Notes under the pieces: model-generated | What the model was told of the DNA's origin: nothing | Database searches by the model: none | Seen by the model: only the letters and a program-made list of their open reading frames with translations | Assembly: GCF_011007365.1 (NCBI RefSeq) | Contig: NZ_WFKM01000001.1 | Span: forward strand, 62,001 to 126,000 | From: Sphingobacterium sp. xlx-96 | Lineage (GTDB): Bacteria > Bacteroidota > Bacteroidia > Sphingobacteriales > Sphingobacteriaceae | Direction of reading: 5' to 3' | Length of the DNA stretch: 64,000 nucleotides | Position numbers and translations under genes: made by a program | Part shown: positions 17,349 through 26,607 of the stretch, piece after piece | Layout: each line of letters starts with the position of its first letter | How positions within the stretch are numbered: the first letter of the stretch is position 1

Positions 17349-17978
17349 ATGAAAAAACTAGTTTTATTTTCAGCAGCAGCAGCAATGGTTCTTGCTTCTT
17401 GCGCTGGTAATCCAGAAGGAAAAAAAGCTGAAACAAAAGATTCAGTGGCAGCAGTTGACCAAGTCGTAGGCACAGCTTATACTGTGGATACTGCAGCAAG
17501 CAAGGTTATGTGGAAAGGAACGAAAGTTTCCGGATTCCACGAAGGTGTTGTAAGCGTGAAATCAGGAACGTTAAATGTAGATAGTGGTGCTATCACCGGA
17601 GGACACTTTACCTTGGATATGAACACAATTTCTGCTACAGATTTGGAGGGCGAGTATAAAGATAAGCTAGATAGTCACTTAAAAGCTGACGATTTCTTTG
17701 GTGTAGCTACACATCCTGAAGCTTCTTTTACAATCACTGAGGTTAAAGCAGGTGCTACTCCAAACGATGTTAAAATTTCTGGTAATCTGGTTATAAAAGG
17801 TACTTCTAAAAATATTACGTTTGACTCGAAAGTAGAGGAGATTACAGATACCACTTTAAAAGCTTCTGCTGACTTTAACATCTTGCGTGAAGATTGGGGG
17901 GTAAGTTATGAGGGGAAAAAAGATGATTTGATTTCTAAAGAAATTAACTTTCGCGTTAGTATCGTAGCGAAGAAATAA
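17349..17978 (+). CDS. YceI family lipoprotein
   Basis: The 209-residue protein begins with a lipoprotein signal peptide whose lipobox is VLASC (Cys at residue 17), so it is probably anchored in a membrane facing the periplasm. The remainder is a YceI lipocalin-like barrel: YTVDTAASKVMWKGTKVSGF, FTLDMNTISATDLEG, LKADDFFGVATHPEASF and the end KEINFRVSIVAKK. YceI proteins bind polyisoprenoid-like lipids; the ligand here is unknown. A strong terminator follows at 18001. Confidence 0.92.
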   Translation: MKKLVLFSAAAAMVLASCAGNPEGKKAETKDSVAAVDQVVGTAYTVDTAASKVMWKGTKVSGFHEGVVSVKSGTLNVDSGAITGGHFTLDMNTISATDLEGEYKDKLDSHLKADDFFGVATHPEASFTITEVKAGATPNDVKISGNLVIKGTSKNITFDSKVEEITDTTLKASADFNILREDWGVSYEGKKDDLISKEINFRVSIVAKK

Positions 17979-18000
17979 GATGATCTTATAATCCATTGAA

Positions 18001-18027
18001 AACGCTAGCATTTACTGCTGGCGTTTT
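18001..18027 (+). terminator. Terminator after the YceI gene
   Basis: AACGCTAGCA and TGCTGGCGTT pair with one G-U wobble across a short loop, followed by seven T residues. Confidence 0.9.
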
Positions 18028-18087
18028 TTTGTACATAAGGAGTTATGGCACAAAAAAAAGACCAATCGAAAGATTGATCTTTTATCG

Positions 18088-18172
18088 TACCTAGGGCGGG
18101 AATCGAACCCGCACTCCCTTAACGGGAACAGGATTTTAAGTCCTGCGTGTCTACCAGTTCCACCACCTAGGC
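18088..18172 (-). tRNA. tRNA-Leu (anticodon TAA)
   Basis: On the minus strand the gene begins GCCTAGGTGG and ends CCTAGGTA. Acceptor arms GCCTAGG/CCTAGGT pair (one G-U). The anticodon stem-loop reads AGGACTTAAAATCCT with anticodon TAA. A long variable arm (GTTCCCGTTAAGGGAGT) is typical of type II tRNA-Leu, and the T-loop is GGGTTCGATTCCC. CCA is not encoded. It lies downstream of tRNA-Gly in the same transcript. Confidence 0.96.
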
Positions 18173-18177
18173 AACTG

Positions 18178-18250
18178 AGCGAAAGACGAGATTCGAACTC
18201 GCGACCCCAACCTTGGCAAGGTTGTGCTCTACCAACTGAGCTACTTTCGC
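18178..18250 (-). tRNA. tRNA-Gly (anticodon GCC)
   Basis: On the minus strand the 73-nt cloverleaf starts GCGAAAGTAGCTCAGTTGG and ends CTTTCGCT. The acceptor stem GCGAAAG/CTTTCGC is perfect. The anticodon arm AACCTTGCCAAGGTT shows GCC. The T-arm is CGAGTTCGAATCTCG. It lies 5 nt upstream of tRNA-Leu. Confidence 0.96.
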
Positions 18251-18261
18251 TTGACGTGCTG

Positions 18262-18292
18262 CAAAGATAGCGTAATAATACTATTCTGCAAA
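18262..18292 (-). promoter_or_regulatory. Bacteroidota-type promoter of the tRNA-Gly/tRNA-Leu operon
   Basis: On the minus strand TTTG (18292-18289) is followed after exactly 19 nt by TATCTTTG (18269-18262), matching TTTG-N19/20-TAnnTTTG. Transcription would start about 5-10 nt before tRNA-Gly. Confidence 0.8.
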
Positions 18293-18321
18293 ATAAAAGT
18301 AAAAAAAATGCTTTGTAAGAG

Positions 18322-18798
18322 CTATTCTTTTATCTTTTCAAAAATGAGCGAATTCTCGTATCCCTTACTTTGCAGGTAGCGTACCAACTTAGCCCTTTCA
18401 GCTAGAGATAGTTGACTTAGATTGTCGCCTACCTTTCTTTGGATAAGGTCTGTCAACTTTTGTTCATAGTCATCCAGGTCAATTTGTTGGAGGGCTATTT
18501 TGATCAGCGGGGCAGATACACGTTTAACCTTTAAATGTTGTTGTATTTTGATTTTCCCCCAACCTTTAATCCTAAACTTTCCCTGGGTAAAAGCCTTCGC
18601 AAAGCGCTCCTCATTCAAGAAGTTCGTTGAAATAAGATCACTGATTATCTGTTCAACATCTTCTATGTGCAAACCCCAGTTATGCAATTTATCCCTAACT
18701 TCCTGTTGGGAGCGTTCTTGATAGGCACAGTAAGCCTCAGCTCTTAACTTCGCCTGATTAGGTGTCAGTGTCTTTTTTCTTTCTTGGTACTCCTCCAT
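18322..18798 (-). CDS. recX: Regulatory protein RecX
   Basis: The 158-residue protein shows the three-helix repeats of RecX: AYCAYQERSQQEVRDKL, VEQIISDLISTNFLNEERFAKAFTQ and KGWGKIKIQQHLK. RecX binds the RecA filament and limits or modulates recombination. recA is not in the window; in many Bacteroidota the two genes are apart. Gene orientation is towards the tRNAs, with no obvious partner. Confidence 0.88.
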   Translation of the reverse strand: MEEYQERKKTLTPNQAKLRAEAYCAYQERSQQEVRDKLHNWGLHIEDVEQIISDLISTNFLNEERFAKAFTQGKFRIKGWGKIKIQQHLKVKRVSAPLIKIALQQIDLDDYEQKLTDLIQRKVGDNLSQLSLAERAKLVRYLQSKGYENSLIFEKIKE

Positions 18799-18926
18799 AA
18801 TACAAACTTATAGAAAACCGCTATATATTAAAGAGTAAATCCCTTTTACTTGTTGAAAATAATGATGAAATTTGTGCCTATCCAAAAGCTGCATTAGCGT
18901 CCTTTTGTCAGTTTTAATTCTTAGCT

Positions 18927-21359
18927 ATGTACACATTAGATACCATCCTTTCTCATATTGATTATCATAAGAGTTTGTTGCCCTATCCCAAAGCTAGTTT
19001 CTCCGTATTAGCTTACGATACGCGTAAGATCAGAGTTGGGGGGGACTGTCTTTTTTTTGCCTTAGTACAGCAACGTGATGGACATCGTTATATTTCGGAA
19101 GCCTACCAGAAAGGTGTTCGCTCCTTTGTCGTATCCGATCTAGATTTTGATACAACAAACTATATAGACGCAAACTTTGTTTGGGTAGATGATAGCATGC
19201 GGGCCATACAACAGCTAGCAGCTTATCATAGGAGTCGTTTTTCAATACCAGTTATAGGCATTACCGGAAGCAATGGGAAGACTATCGTCAAGTCTTGGTT
19301 GCATCAATTACTCACTCCAGAGTACAATTGTTATCAAAGCCCGAAGAGTTATAATTCACAGCTTGGTGTAGCGCTGTCATTATGGAACCTCACCGCCGAA
19401 CACAACCTTGCTATTATCGAGGCCGGTGTCAGCAAGGTAGGCGAGATGGATTCCCTACGGCAGATGATACGTCCCACGTTTGGTATATTCACCAGCTTGG
19501 GAACAGCACATCGAGAAGGTTTTGAATCCAAAGAGCAGAAGTTGGCCGAAAAGTGGAAGCTATTTGTAGATGTATCTCCCATTATAGCACCTTCATCTGC
19601 AATCCCTGATGTGTACTCTTCGTCCTTCAATTGTATTACCTGGGGCCGTGAGCCAGCGAATAAGCTACAACTATTGGGATTAAGCCCGGAAAAGGATCAT
19701 ACAATTTTACAGCTGCGATATAAAGAAGAATCCTTCGTGATACGCGCTCCGTTTGTCGACAAAGCCTCTTTAGATAATGTTATGACCTGTATCTTAGTGA
19801 TGCTGACTATGGAATATAGTGTCGATACGATCGGGAAAAGAATAGGTTTATTACGTCCGCTCGAAATGAGGCTGCAACTGAAAAAGGGAAAAAATAATAA
19901 CAGTATCATCGATGACACCTACTCCAATGATTTGGCATCCCTACAGATTGCATTAGACTTTCTAGGACAACAGAATCAAAGTGCCAGTAAGAAGTTAATC
20001 CTGAGTGATTTGGAAGGTGAGGAATGGACGCCCAAAACCATTCGTAAATTTGCGCAGTTACTTAATATGCAGTCTTTAACCGAGGTGATACTCGTCGGTG
20101 AGCGGATGGAAGCATTACGAAGTCATTTGGAGATGCCCTCTTTACTGTTTAATTCTACAGATGAATTGTTGATAGCTTTTGCGGATCTTGGATGGAAGAA
20201 CAGCGTTCTGCTTTTAAAAGGAGCACGTAAATTTGAATTAGAAAGAGTCGGGCGGTTATTAGTAGCGCAGTCGCATGACACAATTCTCGAAATCAATCTT
20301 AAGGCAATAGAAAATAATCTTTCACAATATCGTTCTTGCCTGTCCAAAGGTGTCCGAATGATGGCTATGGTAAAAGCGTTTTCTTATGGTAGCGGAAGCT
20401 TTGAGGTAGCAAATGTCTTGCAATTTAATAAATTGGATTACCTCACGGTGGCTTTTGTGGATGAAGGCGCTGAGCTCCGTCGTGCCGGTATTACTATCCC
20501 TATTATGGTACTTAGTCCACATGAAGGCACCTTCGAGGATATATTACTGTACGATCTGGAGCCTGAGATATACTCGATTCGCATCTTGAATGCATTTATA
20601 GCTTTCTTAAAGATGCGAGCCATTACCTCGTACCCTGTACATCTTAAATTAGATACAGGTATGCATCGTCTTGGCTTTATGCCAGATGAAATCGGAGCAG
20701 CATTGGATATCATCCGTGTGAGCCCACAAGTTAAAATAGTTACAGTATTCTCTCATTTGGTGGGAGCGGGGAGTAAAGAATTAGAGCCGTTTTCAATTCA
20801 ACAGATACAGCTCTTTAAGCAGATGGTATCTCAGATCGAACTTAGTATAGGTTATTCGGTTATAAAGCATATTTGTAATACTTCTGGAATCGTATATCAT
20901 CCAGAAGCGCATATGGATATGGTACGGTTGGGAATAGGTTTGTACGGATTTGATATGGCCCCCAATACGTTGGATTTGGAAGAAGTCGGTACTTTGAAAA
21001 CGACAATTACACAGATAAAGAACTTATTCAAGACTGAGACAGTAGGGTACGATCGTAAAGGAGTGTTGCAGCGGGATTCCACCATTGCAACAGTTAAGAT
21101 CGGTTATGCCGATGGATATGACCGACGTTTGGGAAATGGGGTGGGGAAGATGTCAATCAATGGCAACATAGTTTCTACCATCGGCAATATTTGTATGGAT
21201 ATGTGTATGTTAGATATTACCGATATTAACGCAAGCGAAGGGGATGAGGTATTGGTTTTTCCAGATCTCAGCCAGATAGCAAAAAATATAGGGACGATCC
21301 CATATGAATTGTTGACAGGTATTTCATCTCGAGTAAAAAGAGTGTATTTTTACGAGTAA
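18927..21359 (+). CDS. murF-alr: Bifunctional MurF ligase / alanine racemase
   Basis: One 810-residue chain joins two peptidoglycan enzymes. Residues ~1-450 are MurF (adds D-Ala-D-Ala to the UDP-MurNAc-tripeptide), with ATP loop ITGSNGKT near 113, YNSQLGVALSLWNL and IIDDTYSNDLASLQIAL. Residues ~453-810 are a PLP-type alanine racemase: MAMVKAFSYGSG with PLP-binding Lys at ~483, HLKLDTGMHRLGF, ICNTSGIVYHPEAHMDMVRLGIGLYG and IGNICMDMCMLDI. The fusion is known in Bacteroidota and couples making D-Ala with its use. DUF502 follows 2 nt later and a kinase-like protein after that, so an operon is likely. Confidence 0.96.
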   Translation: MYTLDTILSHIDYHKSLLPYPKASFSVLAYDTRKIRVGGDCLFFALVQQRDGHRYISEAYQKGVRSFVVSDLDFDTTNYIDANFVWVDDSMRAIQQLAAYHRSRFSIPVIGITGSNGKTIVKSWLHQLLTPEYNCYQSPKSYNSQLGVALSLWNLTAEHNLAIIEAGVSKVGEMDSLRQMIRPTFGIFTSLGTAHREGFESKEQKLAEKWKLFVDVSPIIAPSSAIPDVYSSSFNCITWGREPANKLQLLGLSPEKDHTILQLRYKEESFVIRAPFVDKASLDNVMTCILVMLTMEYSVDTIGKRIGLLRPLEMRLQLKKGKNNNSIIDDTYSNDLASLQIALDFLGQQNQSASKKLILSDLEGEEWTPKTIRKFAQLLNMQSLTEVILVGERMEALRSHLEMPSLLFNSTDELLIAFADLGWKNSVLLLKGARKFELERVGRLLVAQSHDTILEINLKAIENNLSQYRSCLSKGVRMMAMVKAFSYGSGSFEVANVLQFNKLDYLTVAFVDEGAELRRAGITIPIMVLSPHEGTFEDILLYDLEPEIYSIRILNAFIAFLKMRAITSYPVHLKLDTGMHRLGFMPDEIGAALDIIRVSPQVKIVTVFSHLVGAGSKELEPFSIQQIQLFKQMVSQIELSIGYSVIKHICNTSGIVYHPEAHMDMVRLGIGLYGFDMAPNTLDLEEVGTLKTTITQIKNLFKTETVGYDRKGVLQRDSTIATVKIGYADGYDRRLGNGVGKMSINGNIVSTIGNICMDMCMLDITDINASEGDEVLVFPDLSQIAKNIGTIPYELLTGISSRVKRVYFYE

Positions 21360-21361
21360 AT

Positions 21362-21958
21362 ATGATAAAGAAAATTTTTCAACGGCTATTATATTACCTT
21401 ATCAAAGGTACATTGGTTATTGTGCCGGTTGCCGGTGCTATTTTCCTGATTGTGTGGATTGTTGCTTCGTTGGACAATGCGCTGAATATCACGCAACATT
21501 TTTTGCAGGATGAACACGGACATCCCTTGTATATTCCAGGTATAGGTATCCTCACGGTGATATTACTGCTGATTATCGTGGGCCTTATCTTCACATCCTT
21601 GGTTACAGAACCCATTAAACAATGGCTTAACCGGACTGTTAATAGAATTCCTTTGTTTAATACGTTGTATTCTTCGATCAAGGATTTTACAGAAGCATTT
21701 GTGGGGGATGCCAAAAAATTTAACGAACCTGTATTAGTAGAAGTTAATGAGACAGGATTAAAGAAAATAGGTTTTCTCACCCAGAAAGATCTGAGTAAGC
21801 TGGGCCTTCCTGATGAAGTCATTGTATACTTTCCTTACTCCTACTCTTTTGCAGGGCAGGTGGTTGTCGTCAAGTCCTCACGGGTTACTAAATTAAATAT
21901 GAGTGCCACAGACGCGATGAAGCTCGTTGTTTCGGGAGGCGTATCAGGTATTGAGTAA
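21362..21958 (+). CDS. DUF502 membrane protein
   Basis: The 198-residue protein has two hydrophobic segments near residues 14-34 (VIVPVAGAIFLIVWIVAS) and 58-80 (ILTVILLLIIVGLIFTSLV). A conserved soluble part follows: NRIPLFNTLYSSIKDFTEAF, then VIVYFPYSYSFAGQVVVV. This matches DUF502, a widespread inner-membrane family without known function. It starts 2 nt after murF-alr and ends 6 nt before the next gene, so translation is likely coupled. Confidence 0.9.
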   Translation: MIKKIFQRLLYYLIKGTLVIVPVAGAIFLIVWIVASLDNALNITQHFLQDEHGHPLYIPGIGILTVILLLIIVGLIFTSLVTEPIKQWLNRTVNRIPLFNTLYSSIKDFTEAFVGDAKKFNEPVLVEVNETGLKKIGFLTQKDLSKLGLPDEVIVYFPYSYSFAGQVVVVKSSRVTKLNMSATDAMKLVVSGGVSGIE

Positions 21959-21964
21959 AATGAA

Positions 21965-22576
21965 ATGTATAAAATTATAACACGTTTCTTTCACAAAGAA
22001 AAGTCAATCGATACCACTCATTTAGCAGCAGAGGCGAGACTCTCCTTCGAGTATAGCCGTGCGGATAGAAAGTTACTATCGGTCAGCCTACAGCAAAGTA
22101 CAGAATCACCCACGGAGCTGAATCTATTTATGCAAGAAGCATTGTCCTGTGCAGATAGGGGGAGGATATCGCTGGATGAAGAGTGTTTGCTTTTAGAAAA
22201 ATACGTTAAACTTTTTGAAACTTATGTAGGAAGTGAGATCTTGGTTTCTTTCGATTTTCCCGTGAAACCGAATGATCTGCTAATTCCAATTTTCCTTCTG
22301 CTTCCATTGGTTCAGAATGCTTTTCATTACGGTTATCACGCCGCAAAAAAATATCCGGTTCGTATAAAAGGGAAAATAATAGCAGACACCTTGGTGCTCG
22401 AAGTGAGCAATCGGGTTAACCACAACATCACGGATCAAAGTCAAACTGAATTGATTCAATTTTTCAGATCACGGTTAGATTATGAGTATCCGAATCAGTA
22501 CGATCTTATCTTGAACAGCAACAGTCATACCTTTAAAGCTACACTCCGGTTGAAACTAGAGTGTGTAAAGACGTAA
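21965..22576 (+). CDS. Orphan histidine-kinase-like ATPase domain protein (LytS-like, degenerate)
   Basis: I do not know a named family for this 203-residue protein. Residues ~68-150 resemble the catalytic half of LytS/YesM-type sensor kinases: SLDEECLLLEKYVKLFETYVG, then LIPIFLLLPLVQNAFHYGY, which looks like the N-box (N118), then DTLVLEVSNR. The phosphoacceptor block of these kinases (Q-N-P-H-F-L-F-N) is absent, there is no membrane segment, and the glycine-rich lid is not recognisable. It may be a pseudokinase, scaffold or anti-sigma-like protein. It lies 6 nt behind DUF502 in the murF-alr operon; a cell-wall link is inference only. Confidence 0.55.
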   Translation: MYKIITRFFHKEKSIDTTHLAAEARLSFEYSRADRKLLSVSLQQSTESPTELNLFMQEALSCADRGRISLDEECLLLEKYVKLFETYVGSEILVSFDFPVKPNDLLIPIFLLLPLVQNAFHYGYHAAKKYPVRIKGKIIADTLVLEVSNRVNHNITDQSQTELIQFFRSRLDYEYPNQYDLILNSNSHTFKATLRLKLECVKT

Positions 22577-22685
22577 AGTTGTGTTAATGTAATTATTTTA
22601 TAACAATTGATTTTTAAAATCTCATTTCGCTATATTTATGTGGGAGTTTTTTAATAACTAGTTGTCGGATTTAAATACGTAAAAA

Positions 22686-22952
22686 ATGATAGGTACATTA
22701 ATAGAAAAGGAAAGCATCAGCAACTACAAGATTATTGCTGCAGAGGGAAATAAAGTTGAAGAGTTATGTCGTAAATTGAATGATGCACAACGTTTGGGGA
22801 ATGAGTTTAAGTCTAAAGTGACCATTGCATTTAATACAGAAGAAGGACCTATGCGTATCGAAACTACTGTGTGGTCCCTTACAGAAAAATACATACAGAT
22901 CAAAAGTGGCGTACTGATACCATTATCAGCTATTATATCTGTCGAATATTAA
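22686..22952 (+). CDS. Small conserved-looking protein of unknown function (88 aa)
   Basis: The protein starts MIGTLIEKESISNYKIIA and ends VLIPLSAIISVEY. It is soluble, mixed alpha/beta, with a short helix (KVEELCRKLNDAQRLGNE) followed by alternating strands (KVTIAFNTEEGPMRIETTVW, YIQIKSGVLIPLSAI). No motif is recognised. Its codon use resembles the neighbouring genes and it ends at a strong terminator, which supports it being real. It is 109 nt from the preceding operon, so it may have its own promoter. Confidence 0.7.
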   Translation: MIGTLIEKESISNYKIIAAEGNKVEELCRKLNDAQRLGNEFKSKVTIAFNTEEGPMRIETTVWSLTEKYIQIKSGVLIPLSAIISVEY

Positions 22953-22956
22953 AATT

Positions 22957-22986
22957 AAAAAGTCCAACATCAGTTGGACTTTATTT
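22957..22986. terminator. Bidirectional terminator
   Basis: AAAGTCCAA (22959-22967) pairs with TTGGACTTT (22974-22982) over a 6-nt loop. T residues follow on both strands, so it serves the 88-aa gene and the convergent DUF5686 gene. Confidence 0.9.
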
Positions 22987-22991
22987 TTGTA

Positions 22992-25547
22992 TTAAAAGTC
23001 AAATTTAATTCGGGCTCGGACTCCCCATTTCGATACATAGGGTTGGTCTAAATAGTTTAATCTTTTGACAAGATCTACCCGTAATATCTTGAAGATATTT
23101 GAGAGTCCCACACTCGCCTCCATATAAGGTTTGGAGCCAAAAGTGAAAGACGAGATTTCGCCATTAGAATTGGTTTGCCAAGCGTATACTTTGTTATTTA
23201 AAGTCGGATTATTTTCATCTCTCAATCCACCATATAGGGCTTTAAAACTAAATACTTCACGTAATTGAAGTCGTTTTATTAGAGGTATTTTATTCAAGAT
23301 AAACCCATTCATATAGTACTGAACATTCATGGCGGCATGGTGATCCGATATAAATTCCATAAAGTTCATTAAGTTGTATGACTGCAATTGGTACGCGTAA
23401 GTCTGGTTGGCACGGTGTATTGTCAGTAGCGGGTAAGGAATATCTTTGCCCAGTGTATATCCTCCGTCCAACGTTACATCGGCATAGCCAAGCTGGGATA
23501 GGTATAGTCGTTTGAATGCAGTAGCGGTAAAATTGTGATAATTGTACTCCCCGTCCAGTAATCCTTTTATACCAGCTGTATAATTTAGAGTAAAAATAGG
23601 ATACTTGTTGAAAATAGGTGTACGGTACAATTTACCTTGATAATATTGTTCATTTGGTGCCCAACGGATTCCTACGGACACTTCGGTAGTGTTTAATTCA
23701 TTGATTAAATAAGGATCTCCTTGTTCAGGGCGCATTTCGTACCGGATCACACCTGCTGGCTGTTGTTTCCATTTACTTAAGCCTGCTGTGATCGAAAAAT
23801 TATTCTGAAATTCGGCTTTATAGTCCAGCCGATAGATATCATTATAAAGGTAGCTCTCATTCTCACCACGTTTAAAAGATAACAATACATTATCTTCTTG
23901 GATAAACTCTAGGTTTTGTCCCGGGATTTTGGTGTCGTGCTGCACCGAAGCGCGAATATAATGTTGCGGAAACTTGTATACCGATTTATTATTTAAAGAA
24001 TATGTTCCACTGACAAAATATTTCCATTTTTTATCGTTAAAACCATAAGCTGCATATGCCTCCGAATAAAAGCGGGTACTTAGACTCTCGGTTGTTCGGC
24101 CTCCTACACGTAACCTTAATCCTTCTACGGGATTGTAGCTGTAAAAAGTATTCACCGGACCTATCTCAACGGGCCCTGCCTGTTTATAACCAGACAATAG
24201 CAACGCCCCAATATCCATTATTCGTCGGAAGGAAGACATTAGCTGCAGGCTATCGATATTGTGGTATATGTTCATTTCCGAATTGCTCAGGGGTTCATGA
24301 CGTAAACCAGCCCAATAGCTTTCTCTTACTTTTTCCGTCTGTGGTGGCGCAGGCACCCGCACGACGTCATCGCCAGCATAAATACTATCCGGTTGTTCTC
24401 TACCATTCACAAAGTCCTTGTAGTATACAATTCTGTTGCCCCGGATACCTTTACCTTTCTCTGTCAAGGCAAAATCAATTCCCAAGCTACTTTTATTCAA
24501 GAAATATTTATTTCTATTGTCTTTTTCAAAAGCTAATTCAATATTCAGATCCCGCACGAAGTTGAGATTAATATCATCACTCACTTTCATCTTAGCCCCC
24601 CGTACCGCATATTGTCCATCCAAAGTGATATATAGTTTACCTTGAAATAAAAAATCACTTTTGTTTCTCGGGAAAAAACTTAATTCAACAAGCCAAGGCT
24701 GATCCGATTTGATCGTATCCGTAATGTAAAAACGGTAAAATGTAGGTGAGCTATTTGCTATGGGACTTAAAAACTGATTCGTTAGCAAACTGATATTACT
24801 GTCGTAGATGTCTACCTTTTCATAGAGTTTGTTGAAGTAGTTAGAAAGTCCTTCGTTATCTATAAATTTAGGATCGAATTCGGCTTTTTGTTCAGCGATG
24901 ATATATTGCTTCGTTTTCTTAGGATCGTTTCTATAATATACTTTGGAGACCTTCTCCTCTATAAAAGCCGGAAGGACATAACGGTCCGTGGCGGTCGAAT
25001 CATCTTTTTGGAAAAGGAACTGATAGTTTTTGAAAACCTTTTTGTTAACAAATTTTGGGGAGAGGTTACTCAGTCCCAGAGATATTTTTTCATACTGTTC
25101 ATATTCAACAAATTCTTGCCCAATCATTCTATTCTGATCCCTATGTGCGATTACCTGACGAATCAATTCGACAGCAGGATTATTCTTGTTGGAATACTTT
25201 AATTTGGGTCTTTTCACGACGACCTCATCGATGAGATTTTCAGGATCAAGCAGAATATCAAAATTTGTTTGATTATTACTTAAATCGAGTAAATGATCGT
25301 GATAACCTACATAAGAAATCCGTACCTTAACCTCCCGGCTAGGGAGTGTAAGATTAAAAATACCGTTATCATCTGAATATGTTTTTTGTTTTCCGGCTAT
25401 CACTGCAACGGTAGCAAAAGAAATTGGCTCTTTGGATTGTTTATCCAAAATACGTCCACGTATTTGGAATTCCTGAGCATACCCTAAGCTGATAAAAAAA
25501 ATACTTGTGATAAGGAGGGATATACCTTTATTGATTAGCGCCTTCAT
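22992..25547 (-). CDS. DUF5686 outer membrane protein with carboxypeptidase-like regulatory domain
   Basis: The 851-residue protein has a signal peptide (MKALINKGISLLITSIFFIS...YAQ). Residues ~27-110 form a CarboxypepD_reg/CNA-B-like domain (IRGRILDKQSKEPISFATVAV). A DUF5686 region follows, and the last ~400 residues are aromatic-rich strands as in large outer-membrane barrels, ending in RVDLVKRLNYLD...GVRARIKFDF with a terminal Phe. No TonB box or plug domain is recognised, so it is not a clear SusC-type transporter. Function is unknown. It reads convergently with the small gene across a shared terminator. Confidence 0.85.
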   Translation of the reverse strand: MKALINKGISLLITSIFFISLGYAQEFQIRGRILDKQSKEPISFATVAVIAGKQKTYSDDNGIFNLTLPSREVKVRISYVGYHDHLLDLSNNQTNFDILLDPENLIDEVVVKRPKLKYSNKNNPAVELIRQVIAHRDQNRMIGQEFVEYEQYEKISLGLSNLSPKFVNKKVFKNYQFLFQKDDSTATDRYVLPAFIEEKVSKVYYRNDPKKTKQYIIAEQKAEFDPKFIDNEGLSNYFNKLYEKVDIYDSNISLLTNQFLSPIANSSPTFYRFYITDTIKSDQPWLVELSFFPRNKSDFLFQGKLYITLDGQYAVRGAKMKVSDDINLNFVRDLNIELAFEKDNRNKYFLNKSSLGIDFALTEKGKGIRGNRIVYYKDFVNGREQPDSIYAGDDVVRVPAPPQTEKVRESYWAGLRHEPLSNSEMNIYHNIDSLQLMSSFRRIMDIGALLLSGYKQAGPVEIGPVNTFYSYNPVEGLRLRVGGRTTESLSTRFYSEAYAAYGFNDKKWKYFVSGTYSLNNKSVYKFPQHYIRASVQHDTKIPGQNLEFIQEDNVLLSFKRGENESYLYNDIYRLDYKAEFQNNFSITAGLSKWKQQPAGVIRYEMRPEQGDPYLINELNTTEVSVGIRWAPNEQYYQGKLYRTPIFNKYPIFTLNYTAGIKGLLDGEYNYHNFTATAFKRLYLSQLGYADVTLDGGYTLGKDIPYPLLTIHRANQTYAYQLQSYNLMNFMEFISDHHAAMNVQYYMNGFILNKIPLIKRLQLREVFSFKALYGGLRDENNPTLNNKVYAWQTNSNGEISSFTFGSKPYMEASVGLSNIFKILRVDLVKRLNYLDQPYVSKWGVRARIKFDF

Positions 25548-25857
25548 GTCTAAACATCTATGTTTTTACTTTTGACTTTAATACCTTTTAATTCAAAAGT
25601 TGTGATGCAAATTACGAGCATATTTTTCATATTTGAAAGTATTGCAAATGAGTTTGACCTTTTTATGATAAAAGTCTAATTGACTAACTTTTGCACTACG
25701 AAAAAGCTATGCTTGTTTATGTACCGCAGTTGAGACTTTATTTGTTCTTAGCGAGTTGAGCTTGATGAGGAGAGATAGGCTTGGTAGAGAAAGAGAGTCC
25801 GATTGAAGGAATTATTAATATATCCCGATATTCGAACTCTCCTGTGTTTAGCTATTT
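25548..25857. other. 310-nt gene-free spacer
   Basis: No coding potential is evident. An imperfect inverted repeat (GAGAGTCCGA 25793-25802, TCGAACTCTC 25832-25841) lies near the right end, without a T tract. CTAACTTTTGC near 25685 is only close to a -7 element. I see nothing else. Confidence 0.5.
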
Positions 25858-26607
25858 TTATTTTGGTAATGCCGGATTATTAATGAACTTTTCAAAAGTC
25901 TTTTTATTTTGATTTACCAACCATTCGTAAATTTTGGCCCCGTGACTCAGACGTTTTACACCCCATTGGGATAGATCATCGATGCTTGCCAGCTTAGGCG
26001 TCAAAAATAAATTTAACGGCAATTTACTCCCGCTTACTAAGGTTAAGATATCTGATTTCTTTTCAGCAAGTGGGATAAACAGACCATCCGCTCCAGCTTC
26101 TTGATAAGCTTTTGCGCGCTTGACAGATTCATCCAATGCAGTAGGATGTCCCGTCGTGTAGGTGTCAGCTCTTGCATTGATAAAGATGCTTTTATGGATC
26201 GATTTGATAGCTTGAATTTTTTCAACCAAAAGCTCTTGCTTACCGAGTTTTCTACTACCCTTTACGACTTTTCCATCTTCGAGATTGATACCTACAACGC
26301 CCGCATCAATCAGACGCTTCACGTTATTCGCGACTTCCTGTGGATTATCTGAGTATCCCGATTCAAAATCAACTGACACTGGAATAGAGACAGACTTGAC
26401 GATTCGTTCGACCATGAATAGTATTTCATCTACAGATATTTTTTCTCCATCGGAATAGCCTAGTAGATTTGCCATGGCATGACTGGATGTTCCAAGTGTC
26501 TGAAAACCGGAATCTTGCGCGATTTTAGCAGATTGCGCATCCCATACATTACCCAATATTAATATACGATCCTGCTGGTGTAGTTTCTTGAATTTTGTAT
26601 ATGACAT
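25858..26607 (-). CDS. Isocitrate lyase/PEP mutase family protein
   Basis: The 249-residue TIM-barrel protein has LGNVWDAQSAKIAQDSGF near the start, the Mg-binding segment VSVDFESGYSDNP, VGINLEDG and the later FINARADTY. These define the PEP mutase/isocitrate lyase superfamily. The KKCGH catalytic Cys motif of isocitrate lyase is absent, so it is probably not that enzyme. C-C bond lyase activity on a 2-oxo or phosphonate acid is likely, but the substrate is open. An 18-bp hairpin (26606-26651) covers its ribosome-binding region and the first two bases of its start codon. Confidence 0.85.
   Translation of the reverse strand: MSYTKFKKLHQQDRILILGNVWDAQSAKIAQDSGFQTLGTSSHAMANLLGYSDGEKISVDEILFMVERIVKSVSIPVSVDFESGYSDNPQEVANNVKRLIDAGVVGINLEDGKVVKGSRKLGKQELLVEKIQAIKSIHKSIFINARADTYTTGHPTALDESVKRAKAYQEAGADGLFIPLAEKKSDILTLVSGSKLPLNLFLTPKLASIDDLSQWGVKRLSHGAKIYEWLVNQNKKTFEKFINNPALPK

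Noticed and set aside
24056-24565. 169-aa open frame on the plus strand
   Set aside because: It lies wholly inside the DUF5686 gene on the opposite strand and its translation has no domain-like pattern; it is a shadow of the real frame.
25858-26607. Isocitrate lyase
   Set aside because: Too short, and it lacks the KKCGH catalytic motif; it only belongs to the wider superfamily.
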